From: Archilochus colubris
Lineage: Eukaryota; Chordata; Aves; Apodiformes; Trochilidae
Reading direction: 5' to 3'
DNA: 64,000 nucleotides
Assembly (NCBI GenBank): GCA_023079485.1
Contig: CM041115.1
Coordinates: forward strand, 48,214,656-48,278,655
Shown one piece after another: positions 23,619 to 37,400 of this stretch. Position 1 is the stretch's first letter; each line of letters begins with the position of its first letter. A program made the position numbers and the translations under genes. The notes under the pieces were generated by a model. That model had not been told where the DNA came from and did no database searches. It was given only the letters and a program-made list of their open reading frames with translations.

Positions 23619-25465
23619 TTGTATAATAAATCAACAGTTCAGCAATTGAGAATTTTTTGAAAAAAAATTAATACTGATTAATGGTATTGCAAAATAAAAG
23701 GTGAAGAGAATTTCATACTGTCACTAAAAATCAGCAACTAGCTTAAGCCTCAGATCAAGATGATGTAGAGCCCTTATATTTCTCTGTACCTTATCTAATT
23801 CATATTTTTATATTTCTTTGCTAAAATACATTTCCAGTTTTGGTCCACTTTTAGTAAGCATTATATTATCTTCTGATAGCAGACGACCAGAACTAAAGTA
23901 CACATTGCATTTAAAAACAGGGGAAAACCAGTAAATTCCTTCTTCCAGTTTATGTATATTGCTTTAGAAATCTTACAGAATGCTACTTGTTCCTAAGTAA
24001 CTAGAAAAGACTATCAGAAAAGACCAATTTATCTTGTTTATGCCATTCATTATTTCATATCCTGTATAATTTCCCTGCTCTAAAAACATTTTCATTATTT
24101 CCACTATCCTTTCATGCAGTATTCTATTTATACCATCCATTATTTTGTTCCTAGTTCTAGACCCATTTCTATTTCTCCTATTTTTCTGCAGAAATAAGTT
24201 ACTAGAATTAAAGCACGGCATGCAGGAAAAATAATTATTTTATAAAACATCACAAAATGTAAAAGGAAAATAAGAGGGGAAAAATGATGCTACTTTGATT
24301 GCTTTGCATCAAGCCTACTGCTATCCACAGTAACATAACAACTCTTCCCTGTACCTTATTCTTTCCAAATGGCTGAGTTGTTTTTGAAAAACTGAATGTG
24401 AAAATCCACTTATAAAAAAAAGAAAAAGGAAAAAACTTCTTCCCTTTCCTAAGGAGGAATATATGCATGTGGAAGCAACCACGAAGCAAAGAAAATAAGT
24501 GTCAACTCTCAATATGCATAAACGTTCACACTTGCTTGCCTTTGCTTGTGTTACATAGTTCTTTACCTCGTTAAGTACCAGCATCAGTTTTAAAGGTTGG
24601 ACTAGATCATAATAATCCTTGGAAACTTTGAGTTTTACTTACCTTGGGCATGTGAATTTAACAGTTAAAAAAATTATACCCAAAATTCTTATTGGTGATA
24701 ATATATTTCAGTTTGTAGTTGTTACTGTTTTCCCTAAGTTTCTGCTGGCCCCACTGCATTTGAACACTTTATAATTTAAATTAACCTACACCTCTCACTA
24801 CCTAAACTAGACCCGCATCCTGAGTTGCATGCGCAGGTACATTCCAAGGCAGTGCAGGTCTGGATTCTTGCCAAAGTTGGGTGATTCTCAGTGTGCTGAC
24901 TGAAAAGCCTGCTCACAGAGTTAGGAATTGCTCCTGAGTGGTGTAAGCAAATCACTCTGAAGCAAATCCTAGACTGCAATTTAGATTAGTCAACTACTTC
25001 CTAAACTAGAAACCTTTAACATGCCTTTAATAAATTATGGAAGGAAGCGAATAAAAATTATATATAGCAAAACCAAAACTACTGTTAACTACTGCTGACT
25101 GTCTGAATTATGACTGAGTGCAACTTCAGCTCTTAATGTAAGATGTGTACACATGGCTCCTGTTAAGGTTCCCATACATCTGAGCTTTACTGCATGCAGA
25201 GATATTTTGCTATTTAAATATCTGTCTTTAAAGAAAGCAGCAAAAATTTCCAAATCACAACATCAGCCTAGATACTTCTATCAAGAGTTATTGAACCACT
25301 GGACCAAGTCACAAGTGTTGAATTATGTAAATTCATACCAGAAACTCTCTACTATACACATTTCTGGGCTTCGCTATTGAAGTGTATAAAGTACTCCTGG
25401 GAGGCAGAAATAACTCAGCAATGTGTGTGACTTACATAGCATTAATATGCTTTCCTTTGATTTTG
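23619..25465. other. Intergenic DNA, no gene seen
   Basis: This is AT-rich sequence between two plus-strand CR1 ends. No gene or repeat is recognised. Confidence 0.6.
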
Positions 25466-25895
25466 ATCCAGGGGCTGGAGCACCTCTGCTACAAGAAGAG
25501 GCTGAGGGAGCTGGGACTGTTCAGCCTGAAGAAGAGAAGACTCTGGGGGGACCTTCCAGCTGCCTTCCAACTCCTGAGCAGAACCTACAGGAAGGCTGGA
25601 GAGGGACTTTTTGTATCAGTGTCCACTGATAGGACAAGGGGAAATGGTTTTAAACTGAAGGAGAAAAGGCTTAGACTGAATCTTAGGAAGAAGTTCTTAG
25701 TACAAAGGTGGTGAGACTCTGAAACAGATTGCTCAGATAAGTTTTGGAAGTCCCCTCCCTGGAGGTGTTCAAGCCAGGCTGGATAAGGCTTTGAGCAACC
25801 TCTCTATGTGAGAGGTGTCCCTGCCCATGGCAGGAGGTTGGAGTAGATGATCTCTAAGGTTCCTTTCCAACGTAAGCTATTCTGTGATTCTGTGA
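25466..25895 (+). mobile_element. CR1 LINE 3' end (5'-truncated)
   Basis: The copy begins at GGGGCTGGAGCACCTCTGCT and encodes, in the frame 25382-25714, LRELGLFSLKKRRLWGDLPA and then DRTRGNGFKLKEKRLRLNL, the C-terminus of the CR1 ORF2 protein. It continues through the short 3' UTR to TTCTGTGATTCTGTGATGAT near 25880. The terminal TTCTGTGA repeat marks the priming end. Confidence 0.94.
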
Positions 25896-27181
25896 TGATC
25901 TATACTGTGATGCAAGAAACTATTCTTGTTTGTTTTTTTCTTTGCAAACATGGGTGAAGCTTTTGCAGCTGTGTTTTCTCAGGAAGCATTGCTCTGCACC
26001 CTTCCCTCACCACCTTCTTCTTGCTGAGTCTTAACATCAAGTACCATCCTTATTAATTTGCATGTTCACTGAGATGGTGGTACTTTTTATATTAAATAAT
26101 TTTTCGGCTGTTTGAATAATTTTTTCACAACACTTAAAAGCTTTGATCCAGGAAAGAACTTAATGCAGGATTAGGACTTCAGTAAATAATGTAAGTGTTC
26201 ATTAAGAACATGTATATTCCTATTGAGGCCATAACATTCTTGCTTCAGTGTCTGAGAAGAGTGCTAAGCACCATGCAGAACTGCATCTTTCACTGAAGGG
26301 CAACTTAAATACCTAAAAAACATAACCTCTCTTTAGAATTTGTCAACAAACCCTGCTACACATGGAAACAACCATTCTACAACATTTTAGTAGAAGCTTT
26401 TAGAAAAATGTGCAGTAATGCAACATTTCTCATACAGTACTTTCTGTCATCCAGAAAGCTAAACCAAAACTGCACCAAGTAGTCAGCATCAGAGGACCAC
26501 ACAAGGGTCCTGGTGAGAAAGCAAGTGCACAGTTATCCAGGTATCTTCCCCATGTCTTGAAAATACCTGTAGCAGAACAGCAAGTTACTAGGAAAAGTCA
26601 TGTTGGAAATGAGGAGGACTGACATGAAGTGACAAAGCTCAGCATTTTCAGCCCTACCATGAAACCAGAATGTGAAGGAATGGTCAAAATCAGTGACACC
26701 CAGGCTACAGGGACAAAACTGGATGCATTAAAGGTTGCACGGTCTTGGTTTTCTCTTGGTCTTGCTCTTGGTCTTCTCAGCTCTAGTTTAGTAGATATGG
26801 CTATGAATTTCTCTTTGCCTCAAGCCCTATTTTATGCACAGATGGGAGACTTTTTAATCACAGTTTAAGAAACTGGAAGCAAAGATCTCAATGATTTATT
26901 AAGCTAGATGACTACTTGCCAAAATGCCTAATAATTAGTATATCATATAATACTAATAATTCAATAAATATTTTATGAATGTGCCAGTTTGAAAATAGGC
27001 AGTTACTGGCTTTGCCTATTAACAACAGTGTAACTGCACAGCAGTAAATTACAATAGGAGCACAAATGCTGGGCACTTTCATAAAACAGTTTGCTAATGC
27101 ATATAATAGTGTCCAGCCTTGTATTTACCTTAATTAACCAGTTAAATACAATACTGTCAATCAAAACAAGAAAGAGAGAGC
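25896..27181. other. Intergenic DNA downstream of AP3B1
   Basis: This is unique AT-rich sequence between the last CR1 copy and the predicted AP3B1 cleavage site. No gene is seen; a 79-codon plus-strand frame (26629-26868) is not recognisable. Confidence 0.55.
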
Positions 27182-27787
27182 CTCTTCTCATAGCACTACT
27201 TTATTGGCATTTTAACAGAAATATTTGAGAAAATGGCAGAAGGTAGGCACAATGCTCTCAATAGAAAAGTTCAGGTTTACAATAATTTCAGAATTCAAAC
27301 ATCATTTTGCTGTGTCTGTTGTATTTTTACACTTATGCAACAAAACCTCTCTGAACCATGGATCTGTCGTGTATGTTACTGGAACCTCCCTGCCATTTTA
27401 ACTCAATTTTCAAGCAATGTAATTTCCCTTGAACTTTATTACCTAGTATTTGTCCACTACAGTGGGGAAAACTGATAGGGAAGAAAGGTAGTGGGGACTG
27501 GGAGGAGAGAGGGAAGGACTAAGGTAGAACAAATGGGAAATATATTTTGAAGAGAAGAAAACTGACAGTAAAATATATGTTCTTTGGTTAGCAAGCAGAA
27601 ATAAAGGAAAGCACTTGCATACATGATAGATACACGCTAGCATTCTAAAGCAGAAGACAAGAATGTCAAGAGTGTATTCTTCCCCCACTGCCAGATGGAA
27701 GGGCTATTATTATAAATGAAAGGCACCAGTCGTGGATGCCAGGCACTTTTGTTGTGTGCCAGATTCTGAAGTCCAGATGTAAGCAGG
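27182..27787 (-). other. AP3B1: AP3B1 3' untranslated region (predicted)
   Basis: About 600 bases separate the AP3B1 stop codon from the best polyadenylation signal downstream. The segment has no splice-like structure and no conserved ORF. An earlier AATAAA on the minus strand (27435-27440) could give a shorter UTR, but has a weaker downstream element. The extent is inferred from sequence only. Confidence 0.6.
27200..27205 (-). terminator. AP3B1: Candidate AP3B1 polyadenylation signal
   Basis: AATAAA occurs here on the minus strand, about 585 nt past the stop. It is followed 20-45 nt later by a U/GU-rich stretch containing CTCTCTCTTTCTTG and TTTTGATTG, as expected for a cleavage-stimulating element. 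The alternative AATAAA at 27435-27440 lacks such a clear U-rich element. Confidence 0.55.
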
Positions 27788-27941
27788 TTACCCCTGGGAC
27801 AGGACAGGCTTCAGCTCCCGCAGCAGAACAGAACCAATCACGGTTTTCTCGGTGTTTATGATGAGCTGTGCTGTAGAGCTCTCCTTCAGCTCCACTGTGA
27901 CTAGCATCAGTGACCCACTGTGCACAGTCTTAGCTGCAAAT
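27788..27941 (-). CDS. AP3B1: AP3B1 terminal coding exon and stop
   Basis: This is the last coding segment of AP3B1. It encodes FAAKTVHSGSLMLVTVELKE, then AQLIINTEKTVIGSVLLREL, and ends in KPVLSQG followed by TAA at 27788-27790. The C-terminus is almost identical to that of mammalian AP3B1 as remembered, and is the strongest evidence for the gene's identity and strand. The acceptor CCCCTCCAG|ATTTGC follows an unusually long U-rich tract (on the minus strand, two runs of about ten or more T within 27955-27982). With the four upstream exons the window encodes 235 residues, about the last fifth of a protein that is usually near 1,090 residues. AP-3 beta-3A defects cause Hermansky-Pudlak syndrome type 2 in humans and the pearl phenotype in mice. 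Confidence 0.97.
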
Positions 27942-28719
27942 CTGGAGGGGCAAGGAAAAAAAAAATTAAGAAAAAAAAAAATCACTGAAAATTTTAAGGT
28001 CAAGGATTGCTAATATTTATTTCTGCTAAAGTTAAATGAGCTCCAATAGAATAAAATGCCTCCAATTTCATAAATGCATTTCAGGGGATAAACCATAAAA
28101 ACATCAGTAAATTCTTCAGAAGGAATTTTTTCAGTATTGTGTAAATATTTTTGCATTAAAAAGGACAAAACTGTGTCATGCAAAGCTGTGTATTTAAGAG
28201 TAAAAACTAAATTTTTATGTAAATTCTAATTCTTCAGTTTACATTAGAAACTTGGATTCAGCCACATGAAGTTTTCTACGGATAACTATCTTTATTTGCT
28301 GCCCCAAAGAAAATGTAACTATGCTAAATGTAGTAGAAGACTACCAAAAAGCCACTGTTTTTCTTTCAGAGAAGTGCATACTCCTGACATCCCTGGAATT
28401 AACTCAAACCAAAAATAGTCAAAGTTGCAAACAACAGACACAATAATTTGAAATTCTGATAATAACAAGATGCCAAATCATTTTACCTGAGAATTTATCT
28501 CCATAATACTTAATCATAAAAGTGTGGCCGGTATTTACAAATATCATATATACTGAAATCCTACAAAACTGATTAAAAAACCCCCAACCAATTGGATAAA
28601 CAAAAGTTAGGACTAATGCAACATTACTAAATTCCAAGACATGAGGAACCCACTAATTACATGGAATTAAAAGCAAAACTGGCCTTTTGAGCACCACAAT
28701 TGACTGAAAAGCCATTTTA

Positions 28720-29340
28720 GGCACAATGAACTTCTGTCAATCCTGTTAATTCATTCTGCACGCACAGCCAGGCCCAAGAGACTAGAAGGACGAGGATGGC
28801 AACAGCCTCATCTTCCATCTTCCACAAGGAGCACACCATGCTTTTTTTTGCCTTCCCCACCCCACGCCCTGGCCCCCTCACGGGGCTTACTTGATAACAA
28901 CAAAGTTGCTGCACATGGGCTTTTGAAAACACTAACAAGTGTGGAGCAGGTCTGTGACCCAGTCTGACCCCACTTTGCAGGGCCAATCTCCTCTCCTCTT
29001 TCTGAATGACACGTGTCTGAATCAGAGCCATCTGCCTCAATTTGCGCAACATCTTCAGCCACAATAGGACCCAGTTAGCCCTGACAACAGCTCACAATAC
29101 AGAAAAATCAAACTGCTGGGCTGACAGCACGCTGTGGACTATTCAAGAGCAAACCAACTGGTCAGTGTCTCATGTCTAACAATTAGCACGGACCTTGCAA
29201 AGCGCCTACCCAGCCCCTTGGGGATCTGTTTAATTACCATCAACATAAAGGAGGGAGTTTATCAGGAGATACTCAAAAAACTTCACTGCAGACTTAATTA
29301 AAATATTAGCCACTTAAGCAGGAAGCAGGTTCTCTTTAAA
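28720..29340. promoter_or_regulatory. Conserved-looking block in AP3B1 last intron
   Basis: This block is GC-richer than the rest of the intron and free of repeats. It holds words such as CCTGTTAATTCATTCTGC, AACAATTAGCACGG, TTTAATTACCATCAAC and ACTTAATTAAAATATTAG. Two minus-strand frames (28717-29064, 28808-29062) overlap out of frame and lack splice context, so coding is unlikely. It may be an intronic enhancer; this is judged from sequence texture only. Confidence 0.3.
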
Positions 29341-32300
29341 CGAGAAGTAATTTCTTCTTTTTTCTTTTTAAACTAAGCATATCAAAATCTCGTAACACAT
29401 TATACTAATTAGGGAAACACAGGGCACTTCTCTAATGTCACCCATCACAGGTCAATCTATTTCTTTTGTCCACATTATAGATATATTCAGAGATGTCTCC
29501 CTTTAATAGCAGGTTCTAAACCAACGTCGTTACTATAAAAGTTACCTAGTTTGCTAGTTGTATCAGTGATTTCACCTATTAGCAGTGTGATGTAGAAGAA
29601 GACCACTAGATCTCTTACGGATTTTGACAGGAGGATAATTACAGAAACAACAGTCGTATTAGTCACTTTATTTACTTAACAGTTTTTTCTTGGGACAACA
29701 CAGAGGCAGATTATGTCTGAGTATGCACACAAATAGGTTGGTAGTTGGCACTCCTGCTGTGTTTCATAGCCCCGAAGCTTGATTTTACCTTCTTCTATTA
29801 AAAACTGAAAGTGATACAAAGTCAGCATTCCATGAAAGCCAAGGTGGCCCAAAGCATAAGAGATGAGTTTTGCACTGTTATTTTCACACGCAGACTTGCA
29901 AAATCACATAAGGGATCAATAATACTTTTCCATACCTCTGAACAAAACAGATAAAATCAATAAAACGTGAGCTTGTATGTTGTTTGCAAGGCACAGAGAA
30001 AATTTTACGTGAAGTATGCATAACTAGCAGTGGCTAATTGGTTTGTATCATTGGTCACCACTCTCACATTACTCAGTGAAAAAAAAAATTGGAACAAAAT
30101 GGGATGAGTTATTTCACCGTTAAAAAAGGGTGCAGAAGAACAACCACACAATGGGTTTACTACCGCCTTTGAATGTCTCAAGTCAAAATCTGTTCCTTAA
30201 AATAGGGAAGATAATTATGTTTCTAGAGAGACTTATTAAATAAATATGCTTATATGAACTGTGAAAGTAAACACAGTTGTAAAAAGATGGCTTTTGGTCA
30301 GCAAGCACTAGCAGTGAAACTAGTTTGCTAATTATTTAGATGTTTTAAATATACCATCAAGAGAGGATTTGATAAATAGCTGTTTTTTTGACGTTACTGC
30401 ATTTATATGCTTTGCCTAACCATAACCAACATGGATTTTCCAAAATGTGTGTTGTGTTCAACTGAATACTTAGATCAGCAAGACACTAAAAACTTCATTT
30501 GGCATAAAAAATTAATCACTCTCAACAGCAGGTGTTTATTCTTTGAGAGAAACTTTCATTTTACCTACATTGTCAGTAAATGCTTTTTACTTTCTCTGAA
30601 AGCTGATACTGACTTAAAAGTTTGAATTTGAATTTATTAAAATAGAAAAAAAGGTAATAAAACCAGTCAGAATTCATACACAAATAAGCCTTTAAAATTG
30701 CATTGTAGAACATTAAAATCTAGTTTGTAAATTGGTTTGTTGTGGGTCCAAAAGAAAAATGTGTCCTATGGGCAACTCAACCTATTATATCTTATTATGA
30801 GCATAGTTCTGTTGTAACAAAGGATGCATCAGTGGGTATGAAGGTGAGAATACCATTCAGAAAACAGAATAAAGTATTTAATTACAAGATGGCTGTTTCT
30901 ACTATACTGCAGGTATTTCCAAGTTTTGTTACTGGGATATTCCAAACCTGATTTTACGTTATTAAAAATTCAGGAGGATAAGCAGCTGTTATTGCTTCTT
31001 CCACTTTAAAAAAAATCAAGACACATTAAAAACAGAACAATGTGAGATATATTTGCATATTCTGAGTTTTTCCAAATATTTTTTTCTCTCAAAACATTTT
31101 AGGATTCTGAGGCTATATGACATGCAAAAAAAGGAGAAAGAACTCAAAGCTTATTTTTACATAAATATAGTACCTGTCAGTAGGTAAGGAAATATGTATT
31201 AAGAATCAAATTATAAATCAACATCAATAAAAGTACTGTATATTTTCAGAAAATCATTCAGTCTTTCCAGAGTTAAAAATCAAATACATGTTCTTGCTTC
31301 ATGTTCCATGAAAATAAAATTTGGTAAAATTATTACACAGAAATATTTTCACTTGATATAAAGTGAAAACACAGAGTACCAGACTCACTGCAATGTGACA
31401 GCATTTCCAAACGCTGGCTTTGTAATGATGACCAGTCTAACTACAGACTACCAGTTATTTTCCCTGTGTCTGTAGACACAATATAGCTACCATACACAGG
31501 AGAGGCATTTTTATGAGGAAAGGTTATGAAAATTCCATGCCAGTGCAGAGACAGCAACAGAGTATCTGACTCAAAACCCCCTCTTTAAAATTCAACATTT
31601 GAGAAAGCAAATTTACACCTGAACTCTCACTATTAGGACATTTGTCTGCAGCAGAGCCGGGTTTGTTACGCATAATTCAACAGCACTAGAACACTTCAGT
31701 CACTCTTCTTGCCTTTTCCTTTTTTTTTCCAAGCTAAATTTTCTTCTTTTTCTGTTCTACCAGCAACAGTGACAATGGACCATGGAGGCTAAAACTTTTT
31801 TTTTCTCTGCCCTTTCTTTAAATCTTGTACATGAAGCCTTCAATTACTGCCTGCTGAAGCAGACAGAATCCTATTAGTAAGAAAGACAATCACAAGATGC
31901 AATGCCCTGCCCTAGCTGTAGAAAAATAATTAGTCCAAAGTTGACAAATGTGTAATCAAGTTATGCAATGGATACGTTCAAAGAGGGAAAAAATACTGTG
32001 AGGAAATAGTCTTCAATCTAAATATGAGAAGGAACAATTATGAAGTATGTTCTGGTGTATCATCAGACAACAAAAAATATTTATAGTTTCAGCACTCTGA
32101 ATCTTTACCTTACTTCGATACTGATTTGATTTTATAATTAACATTTAATCCAAAACACAGATAAATTACTAATTACTTTTATTATTCTCTGAGTGAGCCT
32201 TAGAAAATCAAGTATTCAGAATAGCATTATGTATTAGCTCTGAACTGTTAATACTAAAAGCATAAGTAGAAATATGCTTATAAAAACAAAAATCTTTTCC

Positions 32301-33357
32301 TTTATTTGACGATTTTAACTTCTCAGAAAAAACCACAATGGTTTAACACTGCTTATTTATAATAAAATTTTATTAATATTTACCTTAAAAATCCCACTAC
32401 CATAATTTGATGTTTTCTCTTTTCCAGTGAGTTTCATGGTATTTTAACACTCTCTTACAATTAATTGTCAAAAGTACCTAATCCATTATGATAATTAAAT
32501 TATTTCCAATATTGAGTATTTTGGGATTTAATAAAATGATGAAGTTGTAAAACAAATTGCAATAAAATCCATACAATATTTTTACCATTTTCAGCTCTAC
32601 TGCCAAAATAGATTTCGAGTTTGTCCTCAGCTGCCAGCAAGCAGCTGCACTGCACCTCTAACAAAAATGCAGGAATGCAAGTGAGTCTTCTGCATTTATT
32701 ACCTAGTGCACAGTACTACTGAAAATTATGCTGCATGAATTTTCCTCCAAATTTAGCTTGAGCTCAAAATTTCCAGGGTTTTAATATGTAAGTATTTATA
32801 TCTGGTCCCCAAAACTTCAATAATCTGAAAGCTTGAGTCAAAACATTTGGTCCTCACACCTAGAAAATTATAATTTTAATAGTCAGTCTATTTTTTTTTT
32901 CTCATCTGGTCTATTCTTATTTTTCTTAATACAGTTAATTTTTAAAATAGGCTATAAATTTTAATTTGCAGAAAAATTATTTCATTCTAAGAAGGCAAGT
33001 TAGCTCACAGAAATATATTAAAACATTAGCTTGCCTCAAGATCTTCCAAATCAAAGATGTTTTTCTCTTTGGTTAATTTTTTTAGAGTGTTACATATTTT
33101 CTGTTTAAATAATTGGGTCTGAACGTTCCTGTTTGTTTTTTGAAGAAAATGCCTTACATATTTCTCACTTTAGTGCATTCAGATATAAAAGCAGTGCTGT
33201 CCTCTAGTGGACAACAAATAAGCTAAGCTAGCACAGTCTATTTTGATTAACCTATCTAAAATGACTCACTCATATACTTTTAATGTTAATCTAAAATCTA
33301 ATTTCTTCAAGAAGTTTTAAATTTTTCAATCCACATGCAGGCTCCACAAATACAGCA

Positions 33358-33423
33358 ATATATTTAAAATTGCCAGTTTATATATTTAAATATTTAAATA
33401 AAATATATTTAAAATTACCAGTT
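33358..33423. repeat. 45-bp-period duplication of a 21-mer
   Basis: ATATATTTAAAATTGCCAGT at 33358 recurs as ATATATTTAAAATTACCAGT at 33403, with one mismatch. The spacer is AT-rich. Confidence 0.85.
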
Positions 33424-34410
33424 AAAAGAAATCTTCATATGTTGATAACATATGAAAGCTGTATTAATACACACGGAGTTCTTTTGTAAGCAGGGAGAAA
33501 ATTCCAAGGGAATGTTAGGATTGGACTAAAGAAATGAGGAATATCTAGTAGAAACTACTGAATAAGTATTTTCATTTTTAAAAATTACAGTTCACTTTCT
33601 CTAGGAATAAAAATACTTACCTAAGAACCTTTGTAATCAATGTTTTTTTTGTTTGCTTGCTTTGTTTTGTTTGCTTGTTGTTTTTATATTAAAAAACTAG
33701 AATTACATCTATCCTAAATCAAGAAAACATTAAGAGTTTACAATGTCTAGCTACAGCAAAGGCTGAAATACTGTGCAGATAGTTACACTATTAATTTAAA
33801 ATTCTGTCTCCTCCAGGTACAGACTGCCAGTGAAACTGCTTTGCCTAGAGCATTTAGTGCTCTAATTAATTCCTACTTAAGAAATTAGGAAGCAAGATCA
33901 AGGCTGCATGTCTATGACAAGTTTATTTACTCAGCTACCCATTGCAGCTCTCTAGAAGAGTAGAAGAAGATGACTGAGCCCCACAGCTAAGGAACCACAG
34001 CATCTGAACAATCCATATAAAAGCATTAAAGGAGCAACTGCTAGAGGTAGGTTCCATTTAATTTGAGACCTGTGACAGGCCATTTGCTTAGCGAAAAATC
34101 TTAGGAAGGCTTTCTGTGTGTACACAGAGCAGAAAAGGTCTTTTAAAAAGCATTCCTGGTTTTGGAATACCTGTTAGTCAGCTACTGAGAATGTATGTTT
34201 GGATTCAAACGGTGTAATAATTTCTGTACTGTGTCCATCCTCAATCAGTGGGTGACAGCCCTGTCTTTCTGACATGCGAAAAGCAAATGCAGTTATTACA
34301 TGTGGTAAGCTGGTGGCTTCTGATCACCAACTTTCTGTGTTAGAATTCTTTGAAATCTAGTACAAATTGGAAGACAACATACAAAAAATTTTCCACTTGT
34401 ACCTATTTAA

Positions 34411-34478
34411 GTGTTTTGGGTTTGGGTTTTTTTGCTTGTTTTGTTTTGTTGGATTTTGTTTTGTTTTGGTTTGGTTTC
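34411..34478. repeat. T/G-rich low-complexity tract
   Basis: This is a run built of TTTTG and TTTGG units (GTTTTGTTTTGTTGG, GTTTTGGTTTGG). A similar tract lies at 33638-33690. Both read A/C-rich in the AP3B1 transcript. Confidence 0.75.
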
Positions 34479-37400
34479 AATACAAAACTACCTACATACA
34501 TGCACAACTGCATAGCTATTCTCCCCACATTAAGCGCTAGTTGGGATTAAAAAGATGTAGGGAGGATAACTGATTGCTAAGCACGCCATTCTCTGATAAT
34601 CAAAAATGTCTGTAAACAAACCCCTCTTTCCTTTGAGAATCAGTCTGCCAATGCACTATAAATGGGACATGACAGGTTGCAAAATGATAAAAAGGGGTGA
34701 ATACAACGAGACTGTCAGGCTGATGCATGGGGTGGGGAATAAGGCTAGTGAAAAACGAGTGTTGATCCTTGGATTTCTGTTTTTTAAACATTTTAATGCA
34801 GGTTTCTATATTGGGCTCACGTTTTTCAGGATTTCAGTGCTCATCCATTGCAGTGTGCTTACTGTCATATTATATGATTCATACAGTATGTTTCTGATTT
34901 TGCTAGTGGGTAATAATGTAAGCCTCCAAAAGACTAGTGGAAGATGTTATACATCTTGTTCATTACTTGCTTATCTACAAAATCACATTGCACGGGTATG
35001 CTAAACAATGGTGTAATACACACAACAAGCTCTGAACAAACTGGTAGATCTATATGGTGCAGTCAGATGTCCATAAAAATACAGGTCCCAGAGCAGCAGA
35101 GTTCCTGTATGCAATGCTGTGCTGGAGCTAGTTAGACCTGCCCCAGCAATGAGTAGAAATGCTGTTTTGTGCTTTTAAAAAATCTAGCTTGTTTGGTGCC
35201 AGTTCAGGGGCCTATTATGAAAGCCCTAAGAGATCCTAAGAGGTGAATACCCTCCCTCCACAAGTTCTACAAAGAAGAGCTGGGTATTAGAATTACCAAT
35301 TTCACGATTGTAACAGAGAAGGATAAACTCCTTACTGCAACATGTTGAATAGCTGTTCTAATACAGATTAAGTGTTGAAATAACCTGAGGTCTGATTTTT
35401 TCCAGAAACTCAGATTGTCCCATACTATGTTGCTGAAAATACAAACCTGACCACCTCTAATTAGAGGATTGAAATTAATGCTGTCATGTGTCTCAAAGTG
35501 CTGGTCAATGGTTAATGCCATTCTGATGAACTGCAGAATTGAGACATGTAGATTACAACATGTTCACTGCCTAATCCAACTATTTCCTGCTATCAATTGT
35601 GGTTTATTTCCAAAATAGAATAGCAGCAACGGTCTTCAAATAAAACAGGTCAGAAAAGAGTTTAAAATAAAATTTACTGTATTATCTGGCATTTATTATT
35701 TGCATTGCTATACTGATATATTGACTGACATATTGCTGAGTATTTGACAGGATTACATTTCCTTTTTTCACTAGTGACTGCATGCTATTCTGTTGATATT
35801 TGTTTCAAGTATTTATTTTCAAATCTTCATTATAATTGCTAAATGTTTTTGCTCTGCAAAAATGCAGTCCTAAATAGGGTTATCAGTTTAAGAAGCCGTA
35901 ATTGTGCATCAGCATGATAACATCTTCATCATGAGTGCAAATACATTTAGACTGAAAAAAACAAACACACACCTGTTTGTGTCCATTAGATACACTTGTA
36001 TTAACTATACAATTTCATTTTGAATGAGTATACTGCATTACTAAGCAATCTAAATTTCTTGGCATTAGTTGTCATTAACTGGTAATACTTAAGCTGGGGA
36101 TAACTAAGAGGTTAATATAATTTATGCTGCACAGTGCAGAACATCAGTTTAAAAATAGTACTTCTTTCCTGTGTAGAAGGGTTATGCAGGCACTTCTAAG
36201 AAGTGAACTCAAGCAGGCCTCACAAAATAGCATGAGGATAGCACAGAGTTCTTGTATGTTATTTTTTCCCCATATATGACTTGTAATAAAGCAAAACAAA
36301 CAAATTACTTTTCCTATAAAAAAGGAAAAAAAACTTTAAAAATGTTGTTATTGAATCTGTAACTGCTTTTGTCTAGGTAAAAGGTGCTTTTTTGATTTAT
36401 CATCGTGAAATGGTGTATGTATCAAAGAAAAAAACTCCGGCACTCTTCCTGCATCTATGAGATTTTGCAAGGACAGACTATTTTTGTTTATTCTCATGGC
36501 TGAGTTGATTTAATCCAAATATATGGATACAATTAGATATATATAAATAATCCCATAATTTGTTTCTGAGTTTTGACAGTAATCATTATCTGATCTCTAT
36601 CTCAAATATGCATTCATCTAAATCTAAGATTTACTTTAATAGTAATGTAGTGCTACTTAAAAAGATGAACAGGTTCATCACAGTATTGATTAGTTTACAT
36701 TCTCATTCCTGTTCTCAGTAAAATCTACGTGCAATTATAACAACACAGTATGTGTGAACTCTGGTGATGTGCAGTGAAGCAAATGGAGGGCTATTTTCAA
36801 AATGCCTACCATTGCTGGACACTCCTGGTAGGCCACTTAAGTTGTTATAAACAGTGTTTTTTGCCTGATGTACATTACAAAGGCAAACTATTTAGTAACT
36901 ACTGTTACTAAATCTATTCTGCATCTAATCAAGAAAGGAAAGAAGATTTCAGGATGCTCTAAAGCACTCTGAAAACTTCAGTCTGACCAGAATATGCCTT
37001 CAACCACTGTTTCTGAAAGAGTGTACCCACCCAATAGGAAGTACCTCTTCCATTTACTTACTGTTGGTCATAGGCTCTGTTTTGTGGAAAACCCTTTAAA
37101 AAAAAACAACAACAAAAGGGCAAGAGAAAGCAAGATCAAATTAGATAGAATCAGGAAACCTGTGGCTAAGCTAGGATCTAAGCTATTATTTTAGGGAGCC
37201 TTTTTGAGACACAGTCACAAAACTATCCATCCCTATACAGTAAGTCTCATGTGATGGATAGGGTAAAGAGAGAGAACACCTGTATAGTGCAGACACTTCA
37301 GTCTCTCTTGATTGACACTCTCACCTAGTCTTTGTATTGATGTTGAGAACACAGCCTGTATAGATCCCTTAGGGATGCAACAAATGAGGACTCTCTCATG

